A stretch of 64,000 nt of DNA from Sphingopyxis sp. MWB1 (GCF_000763945.1 NZ_JQFJ01000002.1:1674001-1738000); one strand, 5' to 3'; counted from the stretch's first letter, positions 1-9,528 are shown. The notes: generated by a model not told the origin, from the sequence alone. A program made the numbers and translations.

Positions 1-1
1 C

Positions 2-1162
2 AGCCGCGTGAACACCAAGGACAACACGCCCTCGGTGCTCAACGTCGAGATGGTGCCGGGCGCCAAGGTGCAAATCGACGTCGCGGCCAAGGGCGGCGGC
101 AGCGAGAACAAGTCGAAGTTCAAGATGATGAACCCCAGCGACTCGATCGTCGACTGGGTGCTCGAAATGGTCCCGCAAATGGGCGCGGGCTGGTGCCCGC
201 CCGGGATGCTCGGCATCGGCATCGGCGGCACCGCCGAAAAGGCGATGCTGCTCGCGAAACAGTCGCTGATGGACCCGATCGACATGACCGAGCTGCTCGC
301 GCGCGGACCCGCCAACCCGACCGAGGAGCTGCGCATCGAGCTCTATGAAAAGGTCAATGCGCTCGGCATCGGCGCGCAGGGGCTGGGCGGCCTCGCCACC
401 GTGCTCGACGTCAAGATCGCCGACTGGCCGACGCACGCGGCGTCGAAACCGGTGGCGATGATCCCCAATTGCGCCGCGACCCGCCATGCGCATGTGACGC
501 TCGACGGCTCGGGTCCCGCCTATCTCGAGCCGCCGGTGCTGGCAGACTATCCCCAGATCGACTGGGCGCCCGACAGCGCGGCAAAGCGCGTCGACCTTGA
601 CACGCTGACGCCCGAAACCGTCGCGAGCTGGAAACAGGGCGACCGCCTGCTCCTCAATGGCAAGATGCTCACCGGCCGCGACGCGGCGCACAAGCGCATC
701 GCCGACATGCTGGCGAAGGGCGAGCAATTGCCCGTCGAATTCAAGGGCCGCGTCATCTATTACGTCGGCCCGGTCGATCCGGTCGGCGAGGAAATCGTCG
801 GCCCCGCCGGCCCGACCACCGCGACGCGCATGGACAAGTTCATGGACATGATGCTGGGCCAGGGCCTGCTCGCCTGCGTCGGCAAGGCCGAACGCGGACC
901 CGCCGCGACCCAATCGATCGCCAAGCACAAGAGCGCCTATCTGATGGCGGTCGGCGGCGCCGCCTACCTCGTCGCGCGCGCGATCAAGGGCAGCAAGGTC
1001 GTCGGCTTCGCCGACCTCGGCATGGAGGCGATCTACGAATTCGAGGTCCAGGACTTCCCCGTCACCGTCGCGGTCGACAGCGAAGGCCAGAATGTCCACG
1101 TCAACGCACCCTCGCTGTGGCAAAAGCGGATCAAGGACGAAGGGCTACTCGAACGCACCTGA
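2..1162 (+). CDS. Fumarate hydratase class I (5' partial)
   Basis: Interconverts fumarate and malate in the TCA cycle with a [4Fe-4S] cluster; cytosolic. The frame is open to the left edge of the window (codons for S-R precede the first GTG), so the gene starts outside it. The 386 visible residues compare with about 550 in E. coli FumA, so roughly 120-160 N-terminal residues are missing. Family marks are the early VNTKDNTPSV stretch, the cysteine-bearing GAGWCPPGM and glycine-rich GIGIGGTAEKAM segment, and a second cysteine in IPNCAATRHAH. The C-terminal part (GPAGPTTATRMDKF, then VGFADLGMEAIYEFEV) matches the beta domain of class I hydratases. Class I L-tartrate dehydratase is related, but a single-chain alpha-beta fusion favours fumarase. 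Confidence 0.93.
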   Translation, partial: SRVNTKDNTPSVLNVEMVPGAKVQIDVAAKGGGSENKSKFKMMNPSDSIVDWVLEMVPQMGAGWCPPGMLGIGIGGTAEKAMLLAKQSLMDPIDMTELLARGPANPTEELRIELYEKVNALGIGAQGLGGLATVLDVKIADWPTHAASKPVAMIPNCAATRHAHVTLDGSGPAYLEPPVLADYPQIDWAPDSAAKRVDLDTLTPETVASWKQGDRLLLNGKMLTGRDAAHKRIADMLAKGEQLPVEFKGRVIYYVGPVDPVGEEIVGPAGPTTATRMDKFMDMMLGQGLLACVGKAERGPAATQSIAKHKSAYLMAVGGAAYLVARAIKGSKVVGFADLGMEAIYEFEVQDFPVTVAVDSEGQNVHVNAPSLWQKRIKDEGLLERT

Positions 1163-1191
1163 CGGGAGCAAGCGGCTCAAACCAACAAAAA

Positions 1192-1220
1192 GGGGGCGGG
1201 TGCCATTGGCACCCGCCCCA
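1192..1220 (-). terminator. Hairpin terminator between convergent genes
   Basis: A perfect 12-bp inverted repeat (GGGGCGGGTGCC, loop ATT, GGCACCCGCCCC). On the minus strand it is followed by CTTTTT, the usual form of a rho-independent terminator for the secreted-protein gene; the stem could also stop fumarase transcription from the other side. Confidence 0.8.
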
Positions 1221-1271
1221 AATTCCCGGCTGCCCCGACAGGGCCCCTTCCCCAGGACAGCCGGGGCCGGG

Positions 1272-1607
1272 TCAACCGATGGTCACGCGGCCGCCGCGAT
1301 AACCTTTGCGGCGCATCTTTTTCACATAATCCTTGTCGGCATCGACGACCTCGCCTGCCCATTCTTCCCAAGCGTCGCGGCGATCCTCGGCATCGGTCGC
1401 GCGCATCAGATCGCTGCCCAATTCCTTTTCCGCCTCCAGAATGTCGGCGCGATAATTATACCAATATTTATTATAGACCCCCGCGATCGGGTGATCGCGA
1501 ATGGTGGGGGTTTCAAACCCTGCCGGCGGCGCATAGCGCATGTCGGCTGCAACGGCGGCGCTGGCCGGAAGCGCAAAAAGCAGGGCGAGAGCAGTCCATT
1601 TTTTCAT
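1272..1607 (-). CDS. Small secreted hypothetical protein
   Basis: Encodes 111 residues starting at an ATG preceded by a clear GAGGAG ribosome-binding site seven bases upstream; the frame stays open six codons further but without a better site. The N-terminus MKKWTALALLFALPASAAVAAD is a typical Sec signal peptide, with cleavage likely near AVA-AD. The mature part is about 90 residues, hydrophilic and rich in Trp, Tyr, Asp and Lys (GVYNKYWYNYRADILEAEKELG), with no cysteines. I do not recognise a family. It is monocistronic, convergent with fumarase and followed by a strong terminator. Likely periplasmic; function unknown. Confidence 0.75.
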   Translation of the reverse strand: MKKWTALALLFALPASAAVAADMRYAPPAGFETPTIRDHPIAGVYNKYWYNYRADILEAEKELGSDLMRATDAEDRRDAWEEWAGEVVDADKDYVKKMRRKGYRGGRVTIG

Positions 1608-1721
1608 TGTCGATCTCCTCAGCAATACGCCCGCAGGGGGCGCCCGGAGAGAGAACGAGACGCGGTGATATTTTATTCCGCGGCGCGTGAAAAAATCGTC
1701 ACCGGCAAAGGCGCCTGCTTT

Positions 1722-2654
1722 TCAGAGCGCGGCCAGAAAGGCGTGCATGGCACCCGCCGTCGCGCGCGGCGCCTCGATCATCGGCACATGGCCGACATCT
1801 TCGAAAATATGGCTTTGGCTATTCGCTATACCTTGTTCGAGCACAGGGACGCAGCTTGCGTCGATCACCTGATCATGCCGGCCCCACAGGATCAGCGTCG
1901 GCGCCCTCACCTCCCCCAGCCGGTCATTGAGCGGCTGGTCGCGATTCTCGCGCGCGATGATCCAGAAAATATGGTCGAGCTGATCGCGATAGCGCAGCGC
2001 CTTGGCATAAAAGGCGGGTTTGAGCCGGGGGAGCATATAGGGCGGTTTATGCACCACCAGCGCGACCAGCCGCTCGGCATCTTCCAGATTGGCGAGGACG
2101 AGCGGATTATAGCTTTCATCCGCCGCCAATTCTTCGAGCAGGCTTTGCCCCTCCCCCCGCACGCCCGCGCTGTCGAGCAGGATCAGCGCGCCGAGACCGG
2201 CCGGATAGTCGAGCGCATAGCGCAGCGCGATCCAGCCGCCCATGCTGTTGCCCGCGATATGCGGACGCTTGAGCCCCAGCGCATCGACAAAGGCCTTCAG
2301 CCGCGCGGTCTGCGCCGCAATATCATAGGCGATCGTGGTGCTGCGTTCATTGTCGCCAAAACCGGGAAGGTCAGGCGCGATGAGATGATAGTCGTGCTTC
2401 AGATAGCGCGCGATCATCGGCCAATGGTCCTTGTCGGCGCCAAAACCATGGACGAGCAATAGGGTCGGTTTTGCCGGGTTGCCGCCCTCCAGATAGGGCC
2501 AGCTTCGCCCGTCGACCGAGACCATTCGCCGCCGCATTCCGCCCCGAACGCGAAGCAGCGCGCGCATCAGCGCCACCAGCCGGTCGGGAAAGAGGGAATA
2601 AAGCAGCAAAAGCGCGATCAGCAGCGCGCCGACCAGCCACAAGAGCAACGTCAT
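1722..2654 (-). CDS. Membrane-anchored alpha/beta hydrolase
   Basis: A 310-residue serine hydrolase of unknown substrate. Residues 3-22 form one hydrophobic helix, probably a signal anchor. The fold shows the oxyanion-hole motif HGFGADKDHW (about residue 69), the nucleophile elbow GNSMGG with Ser near 137, the acid Asp in LILWGRHDQVID, and the catalytic His in VGHVPMIEAP. It resembles lipase/epoxide-hydrolase-like enzymes of the MhpC type. Its ATG overlaps the TGA of the upstream lipase-like gene (ATGA at 2651-2654), so the two are translationally coupled and probably share a lipid or ester substrate class. The exact substrate cannot be read from sequence. Confidence 0.85.
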   Translation of the reverse strand: MTLLLWLVGALLIALLLLYSLFPDRLVALMRALLRVRGGMRRRMVSVDGRSWPYLEGGNPAKPTLLLVHGFGADKDHWPMIARYLKHDYHLIAPDLPGFGDNERSTTIAYDIAAQTARLKAFVDALGLKRPHIAGNSMGGWIALRYALDYPAGLGALILLDSAGVRGEGQSLLEELAADESYNPLVLANLEDAERLVALVVHKPPYMLPRLKPAFYAKALRYRDQLDHIFWIIARENRDQPLNDRLGEVRAPTLILWGRHDQVIDASCVPVLEQGIANSQSHIFEDVGHVPMIEAPRATAGAMHAFLAAL

Positions 2655-3511
2655 AGGGTCGCGGGCCTTTCGATATGGCTGTCGAACCAGCGAACCAGTT
2701 CGTTGAGCACCGCCTCGCGTTCGGGCTCATTATAGATTTCATGGAACAGGCCCGGATAGAGTTTGAGCTGTTTCTGTTCGGAACCCAGCCGGTCGAACAG
2801 ATTTTGCGACCCGGCAGGATCGGCGAGCCGATCCTCTGCGCCATGCTGGATGAAAATGGGCAGCTTGATATGCTGCGCCAATTGCTGGGCGCGGTTCATC
2901 GCCTCCAGCAATTCCTGTCCCAGCCGCGCGCCGATCCGCCCGCGATAAACCAGCGGGTCGGCGTGATAGGCCGCGACCACATCGGGATCGCGGCTGACCG
3001 CGCTCGCATCAAGCGATGCCACCCCCATATGTGGAAAAAAGCGGGACAAAAGCCCGCTGAGCGCCAGCAGGAAGCGTGATGGCGGCTGCGCGGGCTGGAT
3101 CGCCGGCCCCGACAGCGCCGCGGCGGCGAAGGTGGACTGGCGTGCGGCAAGCACATGGGTAGCAATAAGCCCGCCCATGCTGTGCCCCAGAAGCAGGCGC
3201 GGCAGCGCGGGATGCTGACGCTCCACCCAGAGGATCAGTTCCGCCAGCCCATCGGTAAAGGCCGAAAAGCGCGGTACATGGCCCGCGCGTCCGTCCGAGC
3301 GGCCATGACCCCAATGATCGATGGCATAAATGGCATAGCCCGCATCATTCAGCCGCCGGGCGACATGAGCGTAGCGCCCGGCATGTTCACCATAGCCATG
3401 CGACAGCAGCACGACGGCTTTCGCTTCCTCCTTCGGCATCCAGCGATGAATATGGAGCCGCGCCCCGGCGCCCGCGCTGTGCCGGGGCAGCCGGATCGAA
3501 GGGGCGCTCAC
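2651..3511 (-). CDS. Alpha/beta hydrolase, monoacylglycerol lipase/lysophospholipase-like
   Basis: Likely hydrolyses monoacylglycerol or lysophospholipid. It has LSHGYGEHAGRY (oxyanion region), the elbow LLGHSMGGLIA with the nucleophile Ser, IQHGAEDRLADP with the acid Asp, and LYPGLFHEIYNEPE with the catalytic His, a typical MGL (Hydrolase_4) set. The reading frame is open to 3580, but the GTG at 3511 has a GGAG eight bases upstream and gives a family-like start (SAPSIRLPRHSAG). That GTG overlaps the stop of a 12-codon mini-ORF (see findings), so the start is uncertain. First gene of a two-gene unit with the downstream hydrolase. Confidence 0.82.
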   Translation of the reverse strand: MSAPSIRLPRHSAGAGARLHIHRWMPKEEAKAVVLLSHGYGEHAGRYAHVARRLNDAGYAIYAIDHWGHGRSDGRAGHVPRFSAFTDGLAELILWVERQHPALPRLLLGHSMGGLIATHVLAARQSTFAAAALSGPAIQPAQPPSRFLLALSGLLSRFFPHMGVASLDASAVSRDPDVVAAYHADPLVYRGRIGARLGQELLEAMNRAQQLAQHIKLPIFIQHGAEDRLADPAGSQNLFDRLGSEQKQLKLYPGLFHEIYNEPEREAVLNELVRWFDSHIERPATL

Positions 3512-3543
3512 CGTCGAGGCTCCGCTGAGGGTTGATCCATCAT
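3508..3543 (-). CDS. Possible 11-residue leader ORF upstream of the lipase gene
   Basis: A strong GGGAGGGAGAG site lies directly before ATGATG, which opens MMDQPSAEPRR and a TGA. The stop overlaps the proposed GTG start of the lipase gene (GTGA), the arrangement expected for translational coupling. It may instead be fortuitous or reflect a frameshift in the lipase start region. Confidence 0.3.
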   Translation of the reverse strand: MMDQPSAEPRR

Positions 3544-3636
3544 CTCTCCCTCCCTCTCGGCCACCGGGGAGGCGGACCATGACAGCCTATGCGGATTCGC
3601 GCAAATATCGGGGCCGCGCGCCGCGCGCGCCTTCGC

Positions 3637-4260
3637 TCAGCCGGTGGCCAGCGCCGCCGCCTCGCGCGCCAGCGATTCGACTTTTGCAGGGTCGAGCGGA
3701 CCCGACGGCACAACCCAGCTTCCCCCAACACACAGCACGGCATCGAGAGCGAGCCATTCGGGCGCGCTGGCGGGCGTGATGCCGCCGGTCGGGCAGAAAC
3801 GCGCCTGACCGAACGGCCCTGCGAGCGCTTTCAGCGCTGGGATGCCGCCGCTGGTTGCGGCAGGGAAGAATTTGAAGCGGTCGAGCCCCAGGTCCATGCC
3901 GCGCATGATATCGCCCGCATTGGCGATGCCCGGGAGGAAGGGGATGCCGCTCTCCACCGCCGCCTTGCCGAGATTGTCGGTGAGGCCGGGCGAGACGATA
4001 AACTCCGCGCCCGCCGCAATCGCGCCGTTCAGCATCGCGGGGTTGAGCACGGTGCCCGCACCCACGACCGCGCCCTTGACCGCTTTCATCGCCGTCAGCG
4101 CATCGAGCGCGGCGGGGGTGCGCAGCGTGACCTCGAGCACGGGCAGGCCGCCCGCGACGAGCGCCTCGGCCATCGGCACGGCGTCTTCGGCCCGGTCGAT
4201 GACGATCACCGGTATGACGGGCGCAAGGCGCATGATTTGGTCGATGGAGTGGTCGGTCAT
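3637..4260 (-). CDS. eda: KDPG/KHG aldolase (2-dehydro-3-deoxyphosphogluconate aldolase)
   Basis: Splits 2-keto-3-deoxy-6-phosphogluconate to pyruvate and glyceraldehyde-3-phosphate, the last step of the Entner-Doudoroff pathway; cytosolic trimer. The 207 residues match the family length. Glu43 in VLEVTLRT is the general acid/base, and Lys130 in RFKFFPA forms the Schiff base. GAGTVLNP and PTGGITPASAPEWL give the phosphate-binding part of the TIM barrel. It lies downstream of edd and zwf on the same strand, 88 bp after edd, with a small palindrome between, so it is probably co-expressed for glucose catabolism. Confidence 0.97.
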   Translation of the reverse strand: MTDHSIDQIMRLAPVIPVIVIDRAEDAVPMAEALVAGGLPVLEVTLRTPAALDALTAMKAVKGAVVGAGTVLNPAMLNGAIAAGAEFIVSPGLTDNLGKAAVESGIPFLPGIANAGDIMRGMDLGLDRFKFFPAATSGGIPALKALAGPFGQARFCPTGGITPASAPEWLALDAVLCVGGSWVVPSGPLDPAKVESLAREAAALATG

Positions 4261-4325
4261 ATTATTTCCTTCGGCGCCCCCGTGAAGCAGAGGCCATTAA
4301 CAGGGTGGCGCAAGGCCGATGGCGG

Positions 4326-4341
4326 CCCCGCTTGTGCGGGG
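4326..4341. repeat. Short intergenic palindrome between edd and eda
   Basis: CCCCGC-TTGT-GCGGGG stem-loop in the 88-bp edd-eda gap. It resembles the GC-rich palindromes at 11282-11360 and may attenuate or stabilise the polycistronic mRNA. Confidence 0.5.
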
Positions 4342-4348
4342 GCGACGG

Positions 4349-6190
4349 TTAAACGACTTGCTCCATCGCCGCCAAAATCGCCGACCCGCCCTTTTCGGCT
4401 TCGTCGGCGTGGTGGCGAAAGAGCGCGAAAAGTTCGCGGCCGACGCCGAGCGCGGGCGGCGGGGCCGTGGCGGGGGTGCGCGCGGCCCATTCGGCCTCGT
4501 CGACGAGCGCAACGACCTCTCCCTTGCGGGCGCAGACGCGCACCATGTCGCCGTCCTGCAGATAGGCGATCGGACCGCTGGCGCCCTCTGCGCCGGGCAA
4601 TGCCTCCGGCGACAGGTGGATCACCGCGGGGACCTTGCCGCTCGCGCCCGACATGCGCCCGTCGGTGAGCAGCGCGACGCGAAAGCCCTTGTCCTGGAGC
4701 ACGCCCAAGGCAGGGGTCAGCTTGTGGAGTTCGGGCATGCCGTTCGCGCGCGGCCCCTGGAAGCGGACGACGACGACGACATCGCATTCGAGTTCGCCGG
4801 CCTTGAAGGCGGCGAGCACCTGGTTCTGATCGTCGAAGATGCGGGCCGGCGCCTCGATCGTCCAGCGATCCTCGTCGACCGCGCTTGTCTTGAGGATCGC
4901 GCGGCCCAGATTGCCCGCAAGCAGGCGCATGCCGCCATCGGGTGAAAAGGGTGCGGCGACGGGGCGCAGCATCGTGTCGTCGCGCGTTTCGGCGGGCGCT
5001 GCCTGCCAGTGCAACTCCTCGTCGACGAGGCGCGGCTCGGCGGCATAATCCGCCATCGTTCCGCCGATGGTCAGAATGTCGCCGTGGAGCAAGCCGGCGT
5101 CCAGCAGCTCGCGGACGACAAAGCCGATCCCGCCAGCGGCGTGGAAATGGTTCACGTCGCCCGCACCGTTGGGATAGACGCGCGCGAGCAACGGGACGAC
5201 GCGGCTCAGCTCGTCGAAATCCTGCCAGTCGATGACGATGCCCGCCGCGCGTGCGATGGCGGGCAGGTGAATCGCATGGTTGGTCGAACCGCCCGTCGCG
5301 AGCAGGCCGATAACCGCATTGACGATCGCCTTTTCGTCGACGCAGCGCGCGAGCGGACGATAATCGTCACCGTCCCACCCGATCTCGGCGAGGCGGTGCG
5401 TCGCGGCGCGCGTCAGCTGCTGGCGCAGCTTCATTCCCGGATTGACGAAGGCGCTGCCGGGGACGTGCAGCCCCATCAGTTCCATCATCATCTGGTTCGA
5501 ATTGGCGGTGCCGTAAAAGGTGCAGGTGCCCGCGCTGTGATAGCTCGCCGCCTCGGCCTCGAGCAGTTCGTCGCGCGTCGCCTTCCCCTCGGCATATAGC
5601 TGGCGCACGCGCTGCTTTTCCTTGTTCGCGAGGCCCGAAGGCATTGGTCCCGCGGGAACAAGGATCTGCGGCAGATGGCCAAATCGCAGCGCGCCGATCA
5701 ACAGCCCCGGAACGATCTTGTCGCAGATGCCGAGCAGCAGCGCGCCCTCGAACATCGCGTGGCTCAATGCAATCACCGTGGCCTGCGCGATATTGTCGCG
5801 GCTGAACAGCGACAGGTCCATGCCGGCCTGCCCCTGCGTCACCCCGTCGCACATCGCGGGAACGCCGCCCGCGACCTGCGCGGTTGCGCCGACCTCGCGC
5901 GCGAACAGCTTTATCTGTTCGGGATAGCGGCCATAGGGCTGATGCGCCGAGAGCATGTCATTATAGGCGGTGACGATCCCGATATTCATCGCGGCGCCGG
6001 TACGAATGACGGGCTTGTCGTCGCCCGCCGCGGCAAAACCATGCGCGAGGTTGCCGCACGACAGCATCCCGCGGTTGGTCCCGGCATCGCGCTGGCGATC
6101 CATCAGGTCCAGATAGGCGGCGCGGTTGGCCGCGCTGCGTTTGACAATGCGGTCAGTGACCGCAGCGATGGTGGGGTGAAGCTTCGTCAT
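4349..6190 (-). CDS. edd: Phosphogluconate dehydratase
   Basis: Dehydrates 6-phosphogluconate to KDPG, the committed step of the Entner-Doudoroff pathway. The 613 residues match the usual Edd length and the protein belongs to the IlvD/Edd [Fe-S] dehydratase family. Visible signatures are the N-terminal [11 protein letters not shown], the substrate-region [23 protein letters not shown], the cysteine-bearing [21 protein letters not shown], and [24 protein letters not shown]. Three cluster-ligand cysteine candidates are in these segments. It lies 54 bp downstream of zwf and upstream of eda. No phosphogluconolactonase gene sits in the cluster. Confidence 0.97.
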   Translation of the reverse strand: MTKLHPTIAAVTDRIVKRSAANRAAYLDLMDRQRDAGTNRGMLSCGNLAHGFAAAGDDKPVIRTGAAMNIGIVTAYNDMLSAHQPYGRYPEQIKLFAREVGATAQVAGGVPAMCDGVTQGQAGMDLSLFSRDNIAQATVIALSHAMFEGALLLGICDKIVPGLLIGALRFGHLPQILVPAGPMPSGLANKEKQRVRQLYAEGKATRDELLEAEAASYHSAGTCTFYGTANSNQMMMELMGLHVPGSAFVNPGMKLRQQLTRAATHRLAEIGWDGDDYRPLARCVDEKAIVNAVIGLLATGGSTNHAIHLPAIARAAGIVIDWQDFDELSRVVPLLARVYPNGAGDVNHFHAAGGIGFVVRELLDAGLLHGDILTIGGTMADYAAEPRLVDEELHWQAAPAETRDDTMLRPVAAPFSPDGGMRLLAGNLGRAILKTSAVDEDRWTIEAPARIFDDQNQVLAAFKAGELECDVVVVVRFQGPRANGMPELHKLTPALGVLQDKGFRVALLTDGRMSGASGKVPAVIHLSPEALPGAEGASGPIAYLQDGDMVRVCARKGEVVALVDEAEWAARTPATAPPPALGVGRELFALFRHHADEAEKGGSAILAAMEQVV

Positions 6191-6244
6191 AAATATTCCT
6201 TGTCATCCCGGTCCGCGCCGGGATCGCATTGGCCCAAGGGCCGC

Positions 6245-7708
6245 TCAATCATCCCAGCTTGCGCCGTCGCGCTCGATCAGCGCGATGGAGGAGCTGGGCC
6301 CCCAGCTTCCCGCCGTGTAGCTTTGGGGTGTCATATCGACCGCCGCCCAGGCGTCACGGATGGCGTCGATCCACTCCCATTGCGCCTCGACCTCGTCCCG
6401 GCGAACGAAGAGCGTCTGGTCGCCCTCGATAAAATCGAGCAGCAACCGCTCATAAGCGATGCGCCGCCGTTCCCCGGCAAAGCTGTGCGAGAGCGAGACG
6501 TCGAGATTGACGTCGCGCAGCTTGACGCCCTCGCGGTCCAGTCCGGGCTGTTTCGCCATGACGCGAACGCGAATATTCTCCTCGGGCTGAAGGTTGATCA
6601 CCATCAGATTGGCATCGAGCTTGGGCGCGCCCACGCGCGCGAAAATATTGTGCGGCACGGGCTTGAACTGGATCAGCACCTCGGATTTGCGGCGCGGCAT
6701 GCGCTTGCCGGTGCGCAGGTAAAAGGGCACACCCTTCCACCGCCAATTGTCGATATAGGCCTTCAGCGCCACAAAGGTTTCGGTATTCGACGCATCGCCC
6801 AGCTCGTCGGCATAGCCCGCGACCGCTTCACCGCCGACCGCGCCCGCAGCATATTGCCCCTTCACACTGTGCGTGCGCACATCGGCCTCGGTCAGCTTGC
6901 GCAGGCTGCGCAGCAGCTTGACCTTTTCATCGCGCACCGCGGTCGAACTGACGCTGGCGGGCGGCTCCATCGCGATGATGGCGAGAAGCTGGAGCATATG
7001 ATTTTGCACCATGTCGCGCAGCGCGCCAACGCCGTCATAATAGGAAACGCGCCCTTCCAGCCCGACGGTTTCCGCAACCGTAATCTGGACATGGTCGATC
7101 GCCTGTGCATTCCAGAGCGGCTCGAAAAGCATGTTGGCAAAGCGCAGCGCGAGCAGATTCTGCACCGTTTCCTTGCCCAGATAATGATCGATACGGAAAA
7201 TCCGATCCTCGGCGAAAGCCGAACCGACGTCGGCATTGACTTGCCGCGAGGAGGCAAGATCATGGCCGATGGGCTTTTCCATCGCGATACGGCATTCGGC
7301 GCAGGCGATGCCGGCATCGTTCAGCCCCCGGGCAATGGGACCGAACATGGAAGGCGGGGTCGAGAGATAAACGCCGATGGGCCGCTCCATCCGCGCGCCC
7401 AAAAGCGCGGCGAGATCGTCATAGCCCGTGGCGGCCTTGGCATCGATGGCGCAATATTCGATCCGCGCGAGGAAGGCATCGGCAACCGTGCTGTCGAACC
7501 GGTCCTGCGCCAGATATTCCGCCAGGCTGGCGCGCACCTGGTCCTGAAAGGCGGCGCGCTCCATCTGCGAGCGGCCCGAAGCGATGATCGTCAGCCCATC
7601 GGCGAGCAGCCCGTCCATGTGGAGATTATAGAGGGAGGGGAAGAGCATCCGCTGCGCGAGGTCGCCCGTGGCCCCGAACAACACCAATGTTTCAACTTTG
7701 ACGCTCAC
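6245..7708 (-). CDS. zwf: Glucose-6-phosphate 1-dehydrogenase
   Basis: Oxidises glucose-6-phosphate to 6-phosphogluconolactone with NAD(P)+, feeding the Entner-Doudoroff route. I place the start at the GTG at 7708 (SVKVETLVLF), preceded by AAGGGG, rather than the upstream ATG at 7771; this gives 487 residues, the family length. The dinucleotide-binding motif GATGDLAQRM is at residues 12-21, and the signature RIDHYLGKETVQNLLALRFAN carries the catalytic His and substrate Lys. It is the first gene of the zwf-edd-eda block and diverges from glpD across a short promoter region, so the two carbon-entry routes may share control. Confidence 0.96.
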   Translation of the reverse strand: MSVKVETLVLFGATGDLAQRMLFPSLYNLHMDGLLADGLTIIASGRSQMERAAFQDQVRASLAEYLAQDRFDSTVADAFLARIEYCAIDAKAATGYDDLAALLGARMERPIGVYLSTPPSMFGPIARGLNDAGIACAECRIAMEKPIGHDLASSRQVNADVGSAFAEDRIFRIDHYLGKETVQNLLALRFANMLFEPLWNAQAIDHVQITVAETVGLEGRVSYYDGVGALRDMVQNHMLQLLAIIAMEPPASVSSTAVRDEKVKLLRSLRKLTEADVRTHSVKGQYAAGAVGGEAVAGYADELGDASNTETFVALKAYIDNWRWKGVPFYLRTGKRMPRRKSEVLIQFKPVPHNIFARVGAPKLDANLMVINLQPEENIRVRVMAKQPGLDREGVKLRDVNLDVSLSHSFAGERRRIAYERLLLDFIEGDQTLFVRRDEVEAQWEWIDAIRDAWAAVDMTPQSYTAGSWGPSSSIALIERDGASWDD

Positions 7709-7857
7709 AAAATTCCCCTTGGATATACTTATGCAAAATTGGCGGATGCGCCCCGCGATTGCAACGCGCATACGTAAGCCGGTCTATGCGCTTATTATCA
7801 AAGGATCGCGTGCAAAAATGGTTCAATCATCGGCGCGCGGCGATTAGGAAGCTTTGA

Positions 7858-9384
7858 ATGGCAATGGCAGATGCACCTTCCCCCTATGACCTGATCGTGA
7901 TCGGCGGCGGCGTGAATGGCGCCGGGGTTGCGCGCGATGCGGCGGGGCGCGGGGCGCGCGTCCTACTCCTCGAACAAGATGACCTCGCCGCCGGGACATC
8001 CTCCGCCTCGACCAAGCTCATCCATGGCGGACTGCGCTATCTGGAACATTATGAATTTGCGCTGGTGCGCGAGGCGCTGAAGGAACGCGAGATCCTGTGG
8101 GGAATCGCTCCGCACATCATCTGGCCGATGCGCTTCATCCTGCCCTATCGCGATGGCCTGCGCCCGCGCTGGCTGCTGCGGCTCGGCCTGTTCCTCTATG
8201 ATCATATCGGCGGGCGCAGGAAACTGCCCGCGACACGCTCGATCGCGCTTGCGGGGCATGAGGCGGGGGCTGCGCTGAAGCCCGATTATGTCCATGGCTT
8301 TGAATATTCCGACGCCTGGGTCGATGATGCGCGGCTCGTCCTCCTCAACGCCCGCGATGCCGCCGACAAGGGCGCGCGGGTGCGCGTGCGGACCCGCGCC
8401 GAAATGCTGCGCTGCGAGGGCGGACAATGGATTGTCGAGGCCCGCGATGACAAGGGCCATGCCTATCGCTTCACCGCCCGCAGCATCGTCAATGCTGCCG
8501 GCCCTTCGGTGATCGACCTGTTGAAACGCGCCGATGCCGATGCCGATTATGGCATGCGGCTGGTGCGCGGATCGCATATCGTCGTGCCCCGGAAGTTCGA
8601 GCATGACCATGCCTATTTCTTTCAGCTGCCCGATGGCCGGATTTTCTTTGCCATTCCCTATGAGCGCGACTTCACGCTGATCGGCACCACCGATGCCGAC
8701 CATGAGGGGACGCTCGCCGATATTCGCGCCAGCGACGAAGAAATCGCTTATCTGTGCGAGGGGGCGAGCGAATATTTCCGCACCCCGGTCACCCCGGCCG
8801 ATGTGGTGTGGACCTATTCCGGCGTGCGCCCGCTGGTCGACGATGGGTCGGGCAAACCCGAAGCGGCAACGCGCGGCTATCGCATCGATGTCGATCTGGA
8901 GGAAGGCGCGCCCTTGCTCACCATCTATGGCGGCAAGATTACCAGCTATCGCCATGTCGCCGAAGAAGCCGTCGATGCGCTGGCGGCGCATGTTCCCGCC
9001 CTGTCGGGCAAGCCATGGACGGCGCGCACGCCGCTGCCCGGCGGCGATTTTCCGGTGGAAGGTCAGGCGCTGCTCGCAGAGGAATATCGGCGCGCGCACC
9101 CCTTTTTGCCGCCAGCCACCATCGACCGCATCGCAAAAGCCTATGGCACCGACGCCCGGCGCTGGCTGGGCGGCGCGCAGGATTGGGATGCGCTGGGCGG
9201 CGAAATCGCCCATGGATTGTCGCAGGCAGAGCTGCGCTGGATGATCGGGCGCGAATGGGCGCGCACGAGCGAGGATATTTTGTGGCGGCGCAGCAAGCTG
9301 GGGCTGCTTTTCAATGCCGAGGAAAAAGCAAGGCTCGATGCGCTGGTCGCCGGCCTCGTCGCGCGGCTGCCCCCGGAAGAGTGA
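7858..9384 (+). CDS. glpD: Glycerol-3-phosphate dehydrogenase (FAD, aerobic type)
   Basis: Membrane-associated flavoenzyme oxidising sn-glycerol-3-phosphate to dihydroxyacetone phosphate and passing electrons to quinone. The 508 residues match GlpD. The N-terminal Rossmann motif DLIVIGGGVNGAGVARDAAGRG binds FAD. GTSSASTKLIHGGLRYLEHYEF is the family signature, and IPYERDFTLIGTTD plus WTYSGVRPLVDD mark the substrate domain. The start has AGGAAG nine bases upstream. It diverges from zwf; no glpK, glpF or glpR neighbour is present, so its regulator lies elsewhere. Confidence 0.95.
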   Translation: MAMADAPSPYDLIVIGGGVNGAGVARDAAGRGARVLLLEQDDLAAGTSSASTKLIHGGLRYLEHYEFALVREALKEREILWGIAPHIIWPMRFILPYRDGLRPRWLLRLGLFLYDHIGGRRKLPATRSIALAGHEAGAALKPDYVHGFEYSDAWVDDARLVLLNARDAADKGARVRVRTRAEMLRCEGGQWIVEARDDKGHAYRFTARSIVNAAGPSVIDLLKRADADADYGMRLVRGSHIVVPRKFEHDHAYFFQLPDGRIFFAIPYERDFTLIGTTDADHEGTLADIRASDEEIAYLCEGASEYFRTPVTPADVVWTYSGVRPLVDDGSGKPEAATRGYRIDVDLEEGAPLLTIYGGKITSYRHVAEEAVDALAAHVPALSGKPWTARTPLPGGDFPVEGQALLAEEYRRAHPFLPPATIDRIAKAYGTDARRWLGGAQDWDALGGEIAHGLSQAELRWMIGREWARTSEDILWRRSKLGLLFNAEEKARLDALVAGLVARLPPEE

Positions 9385-9528
9385 CTATCGCGGTTTGCGG
9401 GTGGGCGGGGGTGCGCGCTCGGCTTTCCTGCTGTCCCGCGCCGCCTGGGCACGCAGGCGATTTTCGCGCTCGGCCAGCTCTTCAAAGCGGCAAAGCGCTA
9501 TGGGTGGGGGCGTCTTTTTCCTGACCAT
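9385..9528 (-). CDS. Small basic hypothetical protein (47 aa)
   Basis: A 47-residue protein beginning MVRKKTPPPIALC, from an ATG with GGAGA five bases upstream; the frame is open 23 codons further but without a comparable site. It is rich in Arg, Lys and Pro, with a central amphipathic stretch CRFEELAERENRLRAQAARD that could be a short coiled coil. Its stop is adjacent to the 3' end of convergent glpD. I do not recognise a family; the good ribosome-binding site is the main support. Confidence 0.5.
   Translation of the reverse strand: MVRKKTPPPIALCRFEELAERENRLRAQAARDSRKAERAPPPTRKPR

Noticed and set aside
1092..2462. A 456-residue plus-strand frame crossing fumarase, the terminator and a hydrolase gene.
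   Set aside because: It runs through a terminator hairpin and opposite real genes; composition is shadow-like.
5675..7777. A 700-residue plus-strand open frame.
   Set aside because: It is antisense to edd and zwf, both certain by motif, and has no recognisable domain.
7963..9213. A 416-residue minus-strand frame opposite glpD.
   Set aside because: glpD carries complete FAD and family signatures; the antisense frame has none.
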